This document shows, piece after piece, positions 12,825 to 22,886 of a stretch of 64,000 nucleotides of DNA. The DNA is taken from positions 372,001 through 436,000 of the forward strand of contig BPUI01000001.1 in the NCBI GenBank assembly GCA_019973575.1, in the 5' to 3' direction. Under the pieces are notes generated by a model. That model did no database searches, had not been told where the DNA came from, and saw nothing but the letters and a program-made list of their open reading frames with translations. The position numbers were made by a program, and so were the translations under genes. This DNA is from Gemmatimonadetes bacterium T265 (GTDB taxonomy: Bacteria; Gemmatimonadota; Gemmatimonadetes; Gemmatimonadales; Gemmatimonadaceae). The first letter of the stretch is position 1, and each line of letters opens with the position of its first letter.

Positions 12825-12867
12825 CGGGCGCCCGACCGGCGCCCGCCCGGGCCCCGGACGGCCCCCG

Positions 12868-12897
12868 GCGCGGCCGGCTCGCAAGGGCCGGCCGCGC
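12868..12897 (+). terminator. Hairpin after clpP
   Basis: An 11-bp perfect stem (12868-12878 with 12887-12897) around an 8-base loop TCGCAAGG, 43 bp after the clpP stop. It is followed only by a weak T-containing stretch, so termination may be partial and clpX may have its own promoter. Confidence 0.6.
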
Positions 12898-13031
12898 GTG
12901 CGTTTGCGTCCCCGGCTGCGCGCCCCGGACCGGCCGTCGCGTCATGCTTGCGCCCCTCTGGACGAGACTGTTGCTTGCTCCGGGCCGCGCCCTCCGGCGC
13001 CGCGCCCGGGCCCGCCCCCGCCCCCTTCGGT

Positions 13032-14312
<1,281 letters not shown>

Positions 14313-14412
14313 CGGCCCGGCCCCGCGCCGGTGCGGGCCGGCGCCGCCGCGCCGGGCGCCGCCCCGGGCGCGCGGCCGTCGTCCCGCGGCCGGTTTCCGT
14401 TAGGTTGCGCCC

Positions 14413-17307
14413 ATGTCGTCCGTGATCGTTCCCCCTGCGCCCGGCGGTGTGCCCGGGTGGTCCGTGTCCGGGCGCGCGCCCTCGGACCAGGAGCCCGCCG
14501 AGGCGGCGCCGCCGGCCGGCAGCCGCCCGTCGCCCGAGCGCGTGCCGTCGCGTCTCCCCGTGCTCGCGCTTCGCGACGCGGTGGTCTTCCCCGTGACGAC
14601 GACCGCGCTCATGGTCGGGCGGCCGGCGTCGCTCGCCGCCGTCGAGGCCGCGCTGTCGACGCCGGTGCGCGGGGTCGGGGGGGACGAGCGGTGGGTGCTG
14701 CTGGTCGCGCAGCGCGACGCCTCGGTCGAGGAGCCCGTCGGCCACGACCTCTACCGGGTGGCGGTCGCGGCGCGCGTGCAGCAGGCGGCGCGGCTGCCGA
14801 ACGGGACGGTGAAGCTGGTCGTCGAGGGCGTCGCGCGGGTGCGCGTGACGCGCTACACGTCGTCGGCCAAGGGGGCGCCCGGCGGCCCGGGGCTCCGCGC
14901 GCAGGTCGTGCCGTTGCCGCTCGAACACGAGGCGGCCACGCCGGACGGCGAGGCCGAGCTGCGGCACGTGCTGGCGCTGTTCGAGGAGTACGCGGCCGTG
15001 CCGTCGCGCCGGCTGCCGCCCGAGGTGCTGGCCGCGGTGCGCGAGGCGCCGACGCCGGCGCGGCGGCTGTGGGGCGCGGCCGCGCACGTCGTGCTCCCGC
15101 TCGCCGAACGGCAGCGGCTGCTCGAGGCGGCCTCGGACGCGGAGCTACGGCGCGCGGTAGCGGCGGCGCTCGCGTCCGAGATCGAGCTGTTAGGCCTCGA
15201 GCGCGCGGTGGACGAGCGCGTGCGGGCGACGATCGCGAAGGGGCAGCGCGAGTTCTGGCTGTCCGAGCAGCTCAAGGTCATCCACCAGGAGCTCGGGCGC
15301 GACGAGGCGGACGACGCGGACGAGCTCGAAGCGCGCGTGCGGGAGAAGGGGCTGCCCGAGCCGGTCGAGGCGCGGGCGCTGCGCGAGGTGCGGCGGCTCC
15401 GGCGCATGCCGCCGGTCTCGCCGGAGGCGACGGTCGCGAGAACCTTCCTCGACTGGGTGCTGGGGCTGCCGTGGCGGGAGCGGAGCGCGGCCGGCACACC
15501 CGACCTCGCGCGCGCGCGGGCCGTGCTCGACGCGGACCACGCGGGGCTCGACGAGGTGAAAGAGCGCGTGCTGGACTACCTCGCGGTGCTCGCCCTCGCG
15601 GGTCGGACGCGCGCGGCCGGCGACGCGGCCGAGGTGTCTAACGCCGAGGCGCGCGACGCCGAGGCGCGGCCGCCGGTGCTCTGCCTCGTCGGGCCGCCCG
15701 GCGTCGGGAAGACGTCGCTCGCGCGGTCGATCGCGCGCGCGCTCGGCCGGCCGTTCGCGCGGGTGTCGTTAGGCGGGGTGCGCGACGAGGCGGAGGTGCG
15801 CGGGCACCGGCGGACGTACGTCGGGGCGATGCCCGGGCGCGTGCTGCAGGCGGTCCGCAAGGCGGGCGTGGCGGACCCGGTGCTGCTGCTCGACGAGGTC
15901 GACAAGATGGGGAGCGACTGGCGCGGGGACCCGTCGGCCGCGCTGCTCGAGGTGCTCGACCCGGAGCAGCAGCACGCGTTCGCGGACCACTTCCTGGAGG
16001 TGGAGTACGACCTGTCGCGCGTGCTGTTCGTGACGACGGCGAACGCGCTCGCGCAGATCCCCGAGCCGCTGCGGGACCGGATGGAGGTGGTGCGGATCGC
16101 GGGGTACCTCGAGCCGGAGAAGCTGGCGATCGCGGCGCGGCACCTCGCGCCGCGACAGCTTCGGCGCGCGGGGCTGGACCCGGCGCGGGTGCGGTGGGAG
16201 GACGGGGTGTTCGCGGCGATCGCGCGCGGATGGACGCGCGAGGCGGGGGTGCGAGAGTTGGAACGGCGGATCGGCCAGGTGGCGCGGAAGCTGGCCCGGC
16301 GGGCGTTGGGGGAGGACGCCGGCGAGGGCGAGGTCCGGGCGCCGGTCGTCCTGAGCGAAGCGAAGGGTCTCGCGCGCGGAACGGGGGGGAATGCCGCGAG
16401 TGACCGATCGTCCGCGATCGTGAGCTCCGCGGTCCGCACGCGAGATCCTTCGGTCGCGGCGCTCCCTCAGAATGACGACACGCGTGCGCTCGCGCCGGAC
16501 GACGGCGCTGCGGCCGGCCGCACGGGCCGGCGGCCGCGGCGCCGCGCCGCGACGCCCGAGCCCCTCACCGCCGTCGCCGTCGCCGACCTCCCCGCCCTGC
16601 TCGGCCCCGCGCCCTACGACGCCGACGAGACGACGCTCGACGACAAGGTCGGCGTGGCGAACGGGCTCGCGTACACGGCCGCGGGGGGAGAGATCCTCGA
16701 GGTCGAAGTGAGCGTGGTGCCGGGGCGCGGGCGCGTGCAGCTCACCGGCACGTTGGGCGACGTGATGAAGGAGAGCGCGGGCGCGGCGGTGAGCTGGGTG
16801 CGCGGACGGGCGCGTACGTTAGGCGTCGACCCCGACTTCTACCGCAGCCGCGACGTGCACGTGCACCTGCCCGCGGGCGCGACGCCGAAGGACGGGCCGT
16901 CGGCCGGGATCACGATCGCGGCGGCGCTCGTCTCGGCGCTCACCGGGCGGGCGCTCCGCGGCGACGTGGCGATGACGGGGGAGATCTCGCTGCGCGGACG
17001 TGTGCTCGCGATTGGAGGGCTGAAGGAGAAGGCGGTCGCGGCGCACCGGCAGGGGATCACCGACGTGATCATTCCGCAGGGGAACGCGCGCGGGCTCACG
17101 GAGCTGCCGGAACAGGTGCGCGACGGACTCGCCTGGCACCCGGTGCGGACGATGGACGAGGTGCTCGACCTCGTCTTCCGCGCGGACACCGCCGTGCTGC
17201 CGGCCGCCGGCGACGTACCCCGCGCGCCGCGGGTGCCAGGCGACGCCGCACGCGGCGACGCGCGGCCGACGCCGCGTCGTCCGAAGGCGGCGAAGGGAAC
17301 GCCGTGA
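14413..17307 (+). CDS. lon: ATP-dependent Lon protease with an inserted linker
   Basis: 964 aa, well above the ~800 aa usual for bacterial Lon. Domain order: an extended Pro/Ala-rich N-terminus, LON substrate-binding domain (about 45-260), AAA+ domain with Walker A GPPGVGKTS and Walker B LLLLDEVDKMG, then the P domain with the Ser of DGPSAGIT and the Lys of GLKEKAVAAHRQG (Ser/Lys dyad). Between the AAA+ helical part (RKLARRAL) and the P domain (ADLPALLGP) lies an ~85-residue non-conserved insertion. Residues ~645-689 of it are encoded by a palindromic DNA element. The C-terminal tail is basic. The stop overlaps the ysxC GTG. Confidence 0.95.
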   Translation: MSSVIVPPAPGGVPGWSVSGRAPSDQEPAEAAPPAGSRPSPERVPSRLPVLALRDAVVFPVTTTALMVGRPASLAAVEAALSTPVRGVGGDERWVLLVAQRDASVEEPVGHDLYRVAVAARVQQAARLPNGTVKLVVEGVARVRVTRYTSSAKGAPGGPGLRAQVVPLPLEHEAATPDGEAELRHVLALFEEYAAVPSRRLPPEVLAAVREAPTPARRLWGAAAHVVLPLAERQRLLEAASDAELRRAVAAALASEIELLGLERAVDERVRATIAKGQREFWLSEQLKVIHQELGRDEADDADELEARVREKGLPEPVEARALREVRRLRRMPPVSPEATVARTFLDWVLGLPWRERSAAGTPDLARARAVLDADHAGLDEVKERVLDYLAVLALAGRTRAAGDAAEVSNAEARDAEARPPVLCLVGPPGVGKTSLARSIARALGRPFARVSLGGVRDEAEVRGHRRTYVGAMPGRVLQAVRKAGVADPVLLLDEVDKMGSDWRGDPSAALLEVLDPEQQHAFADHFLEVEYDLSRVLFVTTANALAQIPEPLRDRMEVVRIAGYLEPEKLAIAARHLAPRQLRRAGLDPARVRWEDGVFAAIARGWTREAGVRELERRIGQVARKLARRALGEDAGEGEVRAPVVLSEAKGLARGTGGNAASDRSSAIVSSAVRTRDPSVAALPQNDDTRALAPDDGAAAGRTGRRPRRRAATPEPLTAVAVADLPALLGPAPYDADETTLDDKVGVANGLAYTAAGGEILEVEVSVVPGRGRVQLTGTLGDVMKESAGAAVSWVRGRARTLGVDPDFYRSRDVHVHLPAGATPKDGPSAGITIAAALVSALTGRALRGDVAMTGEISLRGRVLAIGGLKEKAVAAHRQGITDVIIPQGNARGLTELPEQVRDGLAWHPVRTMDEVLDLVFRADTAVLPAAGDVPRAPRVPGDAARGDARPTPRRPKAAKGTP
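16345..16479. repeat. Palindromic repeat element inside the lon reading frame
   Basis: About 135 bp with imperfect inverted arms. The left arm begins GTCGTCCTGAGCGAAGCGAA and the right arm ends CCCTCAGAATGACGAC. The core differs from its surroundings by having much more A/T. It is the same type of element as the one at 27648-27762 (compare GTCGTCCCGAGCGGAGCGAG). Its length is a multiple of three and it has no stop in the lon frame, so lon stays open. It translates as an uncharacteristic Ser/Ala-rich linker. Confidence 0.75.
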
Positions 17308-18020
17308 CCGAGCCGGACGACGCGCGAGCGGACGACACGCCGGACGAGGCGCGTGCCGCGTCGGCCGCGGATCCGCTCGTCATCCGCCGCATCGAGTACC
17401 TCGGCCCGATGGCGAGCGCGGGCGGGTGGCGGCCGGAGCCGCGGCTGCCGGAAGTCGCGTTCAGCGGACGGTCGAACGTCGGAAAATCGTCGCTGATCAA
17501 CCGGCTGACGCGCCGGAAAAAGCTGGCCCGCGTGAGCCACACGCCGGGGCGCACGCGCGAGATCCACTTCTTTCAGGTCAACGACCAGTTCACGCTCGTC
17601 GACCTGCCGGGCTACGGTTACGCACGCATCTCGAAGGCGCGACAGGCGGAATGGCGGCCGCTGATCGAAGGCTACTTGCGGACGAGCGCGCCGCTCGCGG
17701 GCGTGGTGCAGCTGCTCGACATCCGGCACGAACCGACGGGCGACGACCGGCAGGTGCTCGACTTCCTCGCCGACGTGGGCGTCCCGACGCTCGTCGTGCT
17801 CACGAAGACGGACAAGCTTCCGCGCGCGCAGGTCGCCGGACGCGTCGCGGCGATCGCCGAACGGGTCGGGCTCGACACCGACCAATGCCTGCCCTTCTCG
17901 GCCGAAACGGGGCTCGGGCGTGACGAGCTGGCGGAGGCGGTGGTGTCGCTGGTCGCGGCGCCGCCGTGGCGCGAGGTGGGCGACGCGGCGAGCCCGCACG
18001 GAGACGCGGGTCCGGGCTGA
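17304..18020 (+). CDS. ysxC: Ribosome-biogenesis GTPase YsxC/EngB (YihA)
   Basis: 238 aa from a GTG that overlaps the lon stop by 4 bases (GTGA). GTPase motifs: G1 GRSNVGKSSL, G3 DLPGYGYA, G4 TKTDKL. The G2 threonine lies in SHTPGRTREIHFF. It is a small essential GTPase assisting assembly of the 50S ribosomal subunit. Overlap with lon implies translational coupling. The N-terminal ~20 residues are acidic and non-conserved. Confidence 0.93.
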   Translation: MTEPDDARADDTPDEARAASAADPLVIRRIEYLGPMASAGGWRPEPRLPEVAFSGRSNVGKSSLINRLTRRKKLARVSHTPGRTREIHFFQVNDQFTLVDLPGYGYARISKARQAEWRPLIEGYLRTSAPLAGVVQLLDIRHEPTGDDRQVLDFLADVGVPTLVVLTKTDKLPRAQVAGRVAAIAERVGLDTDQCLPFSAETGLGRDELAEAVVSLVAAPPWREVGDAASPHGDAGPG

Positions 18021-18065
18021 GCGGGCGCTCCGCGCCGTGTCACGCGACCGCGCGCGGCACCAACA

Positions 18066-19940
18066 TCAAGCCCGATGCGCCGTGGCTGGTTCGGCCGATG
18101 CTGGCGACGGGGCTGCCGTGACGGCCTGCGGCGACATGCCCGCCCCCCCGCTCGCGGCGCGTTCGTAGGCGGCGAGGACGTGGGCGCGGGTGAGAAGGCC
18201 GGCGAGGCGGCCGGAGGCGGGGTCGACGACAGGGATGGCGGCGGCGCCGCGGACGCCGAGTTGGCGGACCGCGACGAGGAGTGAATCGGCGGCGGCGACG
18301 GTCTCGGTGGCGTGGGCTAGGTCGGCGGCGAGAACGAGGGGGCCGGCGCCGTCCGCTTCGAGCCGGTCGACGGTGCGGGCGGCACGGGCGAGTTCGCCGG
18401 GGGTGATGACACCGGTGACTCGGCCGTCGGCGTCGACGACGGGGAGGGCGGGCTGGTCGGTGTGGCCGAGCTGTTCGAGGAGGGAGGCGACCGGGGTGTC
18501 TTCGGTCACGGCGATCGGCGAGGCGTCGTAGACGTCGCCGACGCGGAGGCCGGCCAGGGCGTCGTGGTCCTCGCCGTGACCTAACGACTCGCCGCGGCGG
18601 CGGAGCCAGCCGCTGTAGAGCGAGTCGGGGACGAGGCTGCGCGAGACGCGGTGGCAGACGACGACGGCGAGCATGAGCGGCAGGACCATCGCGTAGTCGT
18701 TCGTCATCTCGAAGACGAGCAGGATGCCGGTGATCGGGGCGTCGGTCGCGCCGGCGATCATCGCGCCCATGCCGACGAGGGCGTAGGTCTCGGGGTGGAG
18801 GCCGGCGTGGGGGAAGGCGCGGGCGAGGGCGACGCCGACCGCGCCGCCGGTGGCCGCGCCGATGTAGAGCGACGGGGTGAAGACGCCGCCCGAGCCGCCG
18901 AAGTTGAGGGTGACGCTCGTCGCGAGGATCTTGCCTAACGTGAGGGCGGCGAGGGTGTACCACGCCATGCGGCCGAACATGTCGACGTGGATGGCGAGGT
19001 GGCCGTAGCCGACGAGGGTGCCGCCGGAGAGGGCGACGAGGGCGCCGACGAGGGCGCCACCGATCCACGGCTTGGCCGCGGGTGGGACGCGGAGGGCGCG
19101 GGCGGCGTCGTCCGCGGCGAAGTAGGTCCGGACGAAGAGCGCGGCGACGAGGCCGCAGGCGACGCCGAGGATCGGGAAGCCGAGGAGCGCGTCGCCGGCG
19201 CCGGCGTAGGTGTAGTCGCTCGGGACGGGGAAGGCAGGGTGGTTGCCGAAGAGGGCGCGTGAGACGACGGCCGCGATGACGCTCGCGACGACGACGGGGG
19301 CGAACGAGGTACCCGAGAAGGTGCCGACGATCTCTTCGAGGGCGAAGAAGGCGCCGGCGAGGGGGGCGTTGAAGGCGGCGGAGATGGCCGCGCCGGCGCC
19401 GCAGGCGACGAGCACGGTCGTGCGCGCGCTGGCCGCGCGAAAGGCACGGCCTAACGCCGACCCCAGCGCGGCGCCGAGGACGACGACGGGGCCTTCGGAG
19501 CCGGCCGAGCCGCCGGCGCCGATGGTGATGGCGGAGGCGAGGGTGCGGGCGAGGGCCGGGCGGGCGGGGATGTCGGCGCCGCGGCGGACGACGGCGAGTT
19601 GGACGTCGGGGACGTTCATCCCGTCGTGGCCGCGGCCGACGGCGCGCATGACCCACCAGGCGAGGGCGACGCCGGCGCCGGTGACGAGCGGGCGGTAGGC
19701 GAGCAGGCCGAGCCGGGGCATGGCGCGGGAGGACCAGCGGAAGAACGCGGCGTAGGCGAGGTCGATCGCGCCGTAGAAGGCGGCGACGCCGAGCGCCGTG
19801 AGGGTGCCGATGACGACGGCGAAGCCGAGGAGGATCGAGTATTCGCTCGGGGCACGGGCGGCGAGGAGGCGGCGGGCGCGGGCGAGGAGGGCGGACGGGC
19901 GGTCGCTAACGTCGTGTCCGCCTGAGGGGCGTGTAGTCAC
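18066..19940 (-). CDS. CLC-family chloride channel/antiporter with C-terminal CBS pair
   Basis: 624 aa membrane protein. CLC selectivity motifs are GSEGP (GGSAGSEGPVVVLG), GxFxP (GGVFTPSLYIG) and an AALGSALGRAF helix. About ten hydrophobic segments precede two CBS domains (about 465-600), which usually bind adenosine nucleotides and regulate transport. It carries Cl- or exchanges Cl-/H+. The start is a GTG at 19940, 6 bp from the upstream Nudix stop, so they likely share a transcript. It is convergent with ysxC. Confidence 0.92.
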   Translation of the reverse strand: MTTRPSGGHDVSDRPSALLARARRLLAARAPSEYSILLGFAVVIGTLTALGVAAFYGAIDLAYAAFFRWSSRAMPRLGLLAYRPLVTGAGVALAWWVMRAVGRGHDGMNVPDVQLAVVRRGADIPARPALARTLASAITIGAGGSAGSEGPVVVLGAALGSALGRAFRAASARTTVLVACGAGAAISAAFNAPLAGAFFALEEIVGTFSGTSFAPVVVASVIAAVVSRALFGNHPAFPVPSDYTYAGAGDALLGFPILGVACGLVAALFVRTYFAADDAARALRVPPAAKPWIGGALVGALVALSGGTLVGYGHLAIHVDMFGRMAWYTLAALTLGKILATSVTLNFGGSGGVFTPSLYIGAATGGAVGVALARAFPHAGLHPETYALVGMGAMIAGATDAPITGILLVFEMTNDYAMVLPLMLAVVVCHRVSRSLVPDSLYSGWLRRRGESLGHGEDHDALAGLRVGDVYDASPIAVTEDTPVASLLEQLGHTDQPALPVVDADGRVTGVITPGELARAARTVDRLEADGAGPLVLAADLAHATETVAAADSLLVAVRQLGVRGAAAIPVVDPASGRLAGLLTRAHVLAAYERAASGGAGMSPQAVTAAPSPASAEPATAHRA

Positions 19941-19946
19941 GGGTCG

Positions 19947-20441
19947 TCAGCGGACGCGGAGCACGTCTTCGAGCGGGCCGGCGTCGCCGTCGCCGAGCAG
20001 GATGTGGATGTGGTCGAGCGCCTCGCGTTCGCGGGGCCAGGCGAAGCGGGTGCGGGCGTCGGCGGGGGAGAGCCAGACGGCCGTCTCGTGTTCGGCGTCG
20101 AGGGTTGGGGGGACCGGTTCGGCGACGAAGGCGCAGAAGACGACGGCGATCTCGACCGTGGCGGAGCCGTGCAGGTAGAAGGCCTGCGTCGTAACGTTGT
20201 AGAGGCGTGTGGCGGCGAGGCCCGTTTCCTCGTGGAGTTCGCGGAGGGCGGCGTCCTCGGGGCGTTCGCCGGGTTCGATGCGGCCGTGGACCGTTTCCCA
20301 GGAGTGTGGGCAGCGGGTGCCGGTGGCGGCGCGTTGGAGGGTGAGAACGTGCCAGGCGTTCCAGCCGGCGGGGTCGGGGCAGACGACGTACACGTCGACG
20401 ACGCCGACGCGGAGAGTGACGGCGGATGGTGAGGCGTTCAC
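19947..20441 (-). CDS. Nudix hydrolase
   Basis: 164 aa with a complete Nudix box: GRIEPGERPEDAALRELHEETGL matches GX5EX7REUXEEXGU. The protein resembles small dihydroneopterin-triphosphate or nucleoside-triphosphate pyrophosphatases, but the substrate is not deducible. It lies between the GspE-like gene (9 bp upstream) and the CLC gene on the same strand, giving a likely three-gene transcript with no obvious functional theme. Confidence 0.9.
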   Translation of the reverse strand: MNASPSAVTLRVGVVDVYVVCPDPAGWNAWHVLTLQRAATGTRCPHSWETVHGRIEPGERPEDAALRELHEETGLAATRLYNVTTQAFYLHGSATVEIAVVFCAFVAEPVPPTLDAEHETAVWLSPADARTRFAWPREREALDHIHILLGDGDAGPLEDVLRVR

Positions 20442-20450
20442 GGCGCATCG

Positions 20451-21782
20451 TCAGGGCACGCTCCGGGCCGGCGGGGTGGCGGTGGGGGGCGCGTCGACCG
20501 GGACGTCGAGGGCCCGAAGGAGTTCGCTCACGCTCGTCGCGCCGGTGCGGACGTGGCTGACGGCGCTGTCCCAGACGGACGGGGTACCGGCGCGACGGGC
20601 GGCGGTGGTGAGGGCGTCGTGCGTGCCGCCGGACGCGACGAGGCGGGCGAACGCGTCGTCGGCGACGAGGATTTCGAGCGCGGCGACGCGCCCGCGGTAG
20701 CCGGCGCCGTCGCAGGCGGGGCAGCGGTCGGCGCCGGCGGTCGCGGGGGGCGGGGCCTGCCAGCAGAGCGCGCCTTCGGGGGCGCGGCCGGCGAGGCGGG
20801 CGTCGCGCCAGCCCGGGGCGACGGCGCGGCGGCAGGCGGCGCAGAGGCGGCGGACGAGGCGTTGGGCGACGACGCCGCGCAGGGCGGCGGCGAGCTTGAA
20901 CGGTTCGACGCCGACGTCGGCGAGGCGGGTGACCGCGCTCGCCGCGTCGACGGTGTGGAGGGTGGCGAGGACGAGGTGGCCGGTCATCGCGGCCTGGGCG
21001 GCGATCGAGGCGGTCTCGCGGTCGCGGACTTCACCGACGAGGACGACGTCGGGATCCTGGCGGAGGATGGCGCGGAGGGCGGCGGCGAAGGAGAGGCCGG
21101 CCTTGTCGTGGATCTGGATCTGGACGACGCCGGGGAGGCGGCGTTCGACGGGGTCCTCGACGGTGATGACGTTGACGCCGCCGCGCTCGAGGATGCGGCG
21201 GAGGGCCGCGTAGAGGGTGGTCGTCTTGCCGGAGCCGGTGGGGCCGGTGACGAGGATCAGCCCTTCGCGGGCGTCGAGGAGTTTGCCGAGCCGGGCGGCG
21301 TCGCTCGGGAGGAGGCCTAACGCTTCGAGGGACTCGAGGCCCGCGGCGGGGTCGCTCAGGCGGACGACGAGGTTTTCGCCGCGGACGCTCGGGAGGGTGG
21401 AGACGCGGAGCTCGACGGCGCGGCCGGCGGCGGTGACGCGGGCGCGGCCGTCCTGGGGGCGGAGGCGGTCGGCGATGTCGAGGCCGGCGAGGATCTTGAG
21501 GCGTGACGCGAGCGGGAGGGCGAGTGCGCGGGGGACGGCGGGTCCGTCGCGGAGGACGCCGTCGACGCGGAGGCGGACGGTGGCGCCCTGGTCGCCGGCC
21601 TCGAGGTGGAGGTCGCTCGCGCGGAGGCGGACGGCGGTGGCGAGGAGGTCGTCGAGGAGGCGGACGGCGTCGGAGGTGTCCGCGGGCGGCGTGGTGCTCC
21701 AGGCCGGGCGGCCCGCGGTGAGGGTCGGCGGCGGGGTGAGGACGGCGTCGCGGAGGACGGGAACGGGGCGCGACTCGGGCAC
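20451..21782 (-). CDS. GspE/PulE/PilB-type secretion ATPase (short form)
   Basis: 443 aa ATPase of the type II secretion / type IV pilus superfamily. Walker A is GPTGSGKTTTLY, the Asp box lies in ITVEDPVE, Walker B in DPDVVLVGEVRD, and the His box in TGHLVLATLHT. The tetracysteine zinc site typical of GspE/PilB is present (CAAC ... CPACDGAGYRGR). It is shorter than usual PilB/GspE (about 550 aa) because the N-terminal regulatory (MshEN-like) domain is missing. No other secretion or pilus gene is nearby, so its machine lies elsewhere or it works alone. Confidence 0.9.
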   Translation of the reverse strand: MPESRPVPVLRDAVLTPPPTLTAGRPAWSTTPPADTSDAVRLLDDLLATAVRLRASDLHLEAGDQGATVRLRVDGVLRDGPAVPRALALPLASRLKILAGLDIADRLRPQDGRARVTAAGRAVELRVSTLPSVRGENLVVRLSDPAAGLESLEALGLLPSDAARLGKLLDAREGLILVTGPTGSGKTTTLYAALRRILERGGVNVITVEDPVERRLPGVVQIQIHDKAGLSFAAALRAILRQDPDVVLVGEVRDRETASIAAQAAMTGHLVLATLHTVDAASAVTRLADVGVEPFKLAAALRGVVAQRLVRRLCAACRRAVAPGWRDARLAGRAPEGALCWQAPPPATAGADRCPACDGAGYRGRVAALEILVADDAFARLVASGGTHDALTTAARRAGTPSVWDSAVSHVRTGATSVSELLRALDVPVDAPPTATPPARSVP

Positions 21783-21918
21783 GCCGCAGTGTGGCGACGG
21801 TTGATGCGACGTGGTGCATCATCGTGTTGCCGACTGCGTCGTTTCGTTGCGGGGCGCGTACAGGCCGGTACGTTTGCCAGACCCGTCGCCGCGTTCCCCC
21901 GCTTCCCTGCCCCGCCTC

Positions 21919-22809
21919 ATGCTCCGCCGTCGCACCCGCGCGCTGACGCGCGTCGCCACGTTCGCCGGCCTCGTCCTGGCGGCGGGGGAGCTTCCCGCGC
22001 AGGCCGTGCCGCGCGCGATCTCGACCGACCCCGCGCACGAGCGCGGGCACCCCGCGCGGATGCAGGTGCTGCACATCCCGACCGGCGGCGTGCGGATCAA
22101 CGGGGTCGCGTACCTCGCGGCCGGTGCGGGCCCGCACCCGACGTTAGTCCTGCTGCACGGGCTGCCGGGGAACGAGCAGAACCTCGACCTCGCGCAGGCG
22201 GTGCGGCGGGCGGGGTGGCACGTCGTGACGCTGCACTACCGCGGGTCGTGGGGGAGCCCGGGCTCGTTCCGCTTCGCGCAGGTCCTCGGGGACGCCGCCG
22301 CCGCGCTCGCCTTCGTCCGCGACTCCGCCACCGTCCGGGCGCTCGGGATCGACACGACGCGGCTCGTGTTAGGCGGACACAGCATGGGCGGCTGGGCGAC
22401 GGCCCACACCGCCGCCGCCGACGGCCGGTTGCGCGGCGCCTTCCTGCTTTCGGCCGCCGACATGGGGCGGGAAGGCGGCGCGCCGCGCGCGCAGCTCGTC
22501 GCCGGGATGGCGGACAACATGGAGTCGCTCGCGGGCGTGACTGCGGAGCAGATGGCGGACGAGCTCGCGGCCAACGGCGACCGGTGGCGGTTCGACCGCG
22601 CCGTCGGCGGACTCGCGCGCGTGCCGCTGCTCGTGCTCACCTCGGACGACGGGCTCGCGCCGCCGGCCGACGCGCTGGCCGCCGCCCTGCGCGCCGCGGG
22701 GAACGCCCGCGTGACGACGCGGCATGTCGCGACCGACCACGCGTGGTCCGACCGGCGGATCGCGCTCGAGGCGGCGGTGATCGACTGGTTGCGGACGCTC
22801 GCGAGGTAG
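21919..22809 (+). CDS. Exported alpha/beta-hydrolase (serine hydrolase)
   Basis: 296 aa. ATG 21919 opens a signal peptide (MLRRRTRALTRVATFAGLVLAAGELPAQA). The alpha/beta fold shows the oxyanion turn LLHGLPGNEQ, nucleophile elbow GGHSMGGW (Ser) and a late acid/His pair around LTSDDGLAPP and ATDHAWSD. It resembles S9/dienelactone-hydrolase-like peptidases or esterases. The substrate is unknown. It is convergent with the VOC gene across a shared hairpin. Confidence 0.85.
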   Translation: MLRRRTRALTRVATFAGLVLAAGELPAQAVPRAISTDPAHERGHPARMQVLHIPTGGVRINGVAYLAAGAGPHPTLVLLHGLPGNEQNLDLAQAVRRAGWHVVTLHYRGSWGSPGSFRFAQVLGDAAAALAFVRDSATVRALGIDTTRLVLGGHSMGGWATAHTAAADGRLRGAFLLSAADMGREGGAPRAQLVAGMADNMESLAGVTAEQMADELAANGDRWRFDRAVGGLARVPLLVLTSDDGLAPPADALAAALRAAGNARVTTRHVATDHAWSDRRIALEAAVIDWLRTLAR

Positions 22810-22834
22810 CGCCCGACGCGGTAGGGGCTGGCGC

Positions 22835-22864
22835 GGGGCCGCCGCGCAGAACCTCGGCGGCCCC
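22835..22864. terminator. Bidirectional hairpin between convergent genes
   Basis: Perfect 10-bp stem GGGGCCGCCG / CGGCGGCCCC with a 10-base loop, 26 bp after the hydrolase stop and 22 bp from the VOC stop on the other strand. There is no T-tract on either side. A GTTAGGC copy (22872) sits beside it. Confidence 0.6.
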
Positions 22865-22886
22865 ACGCTCCGTTAGGCCCGGCGGG

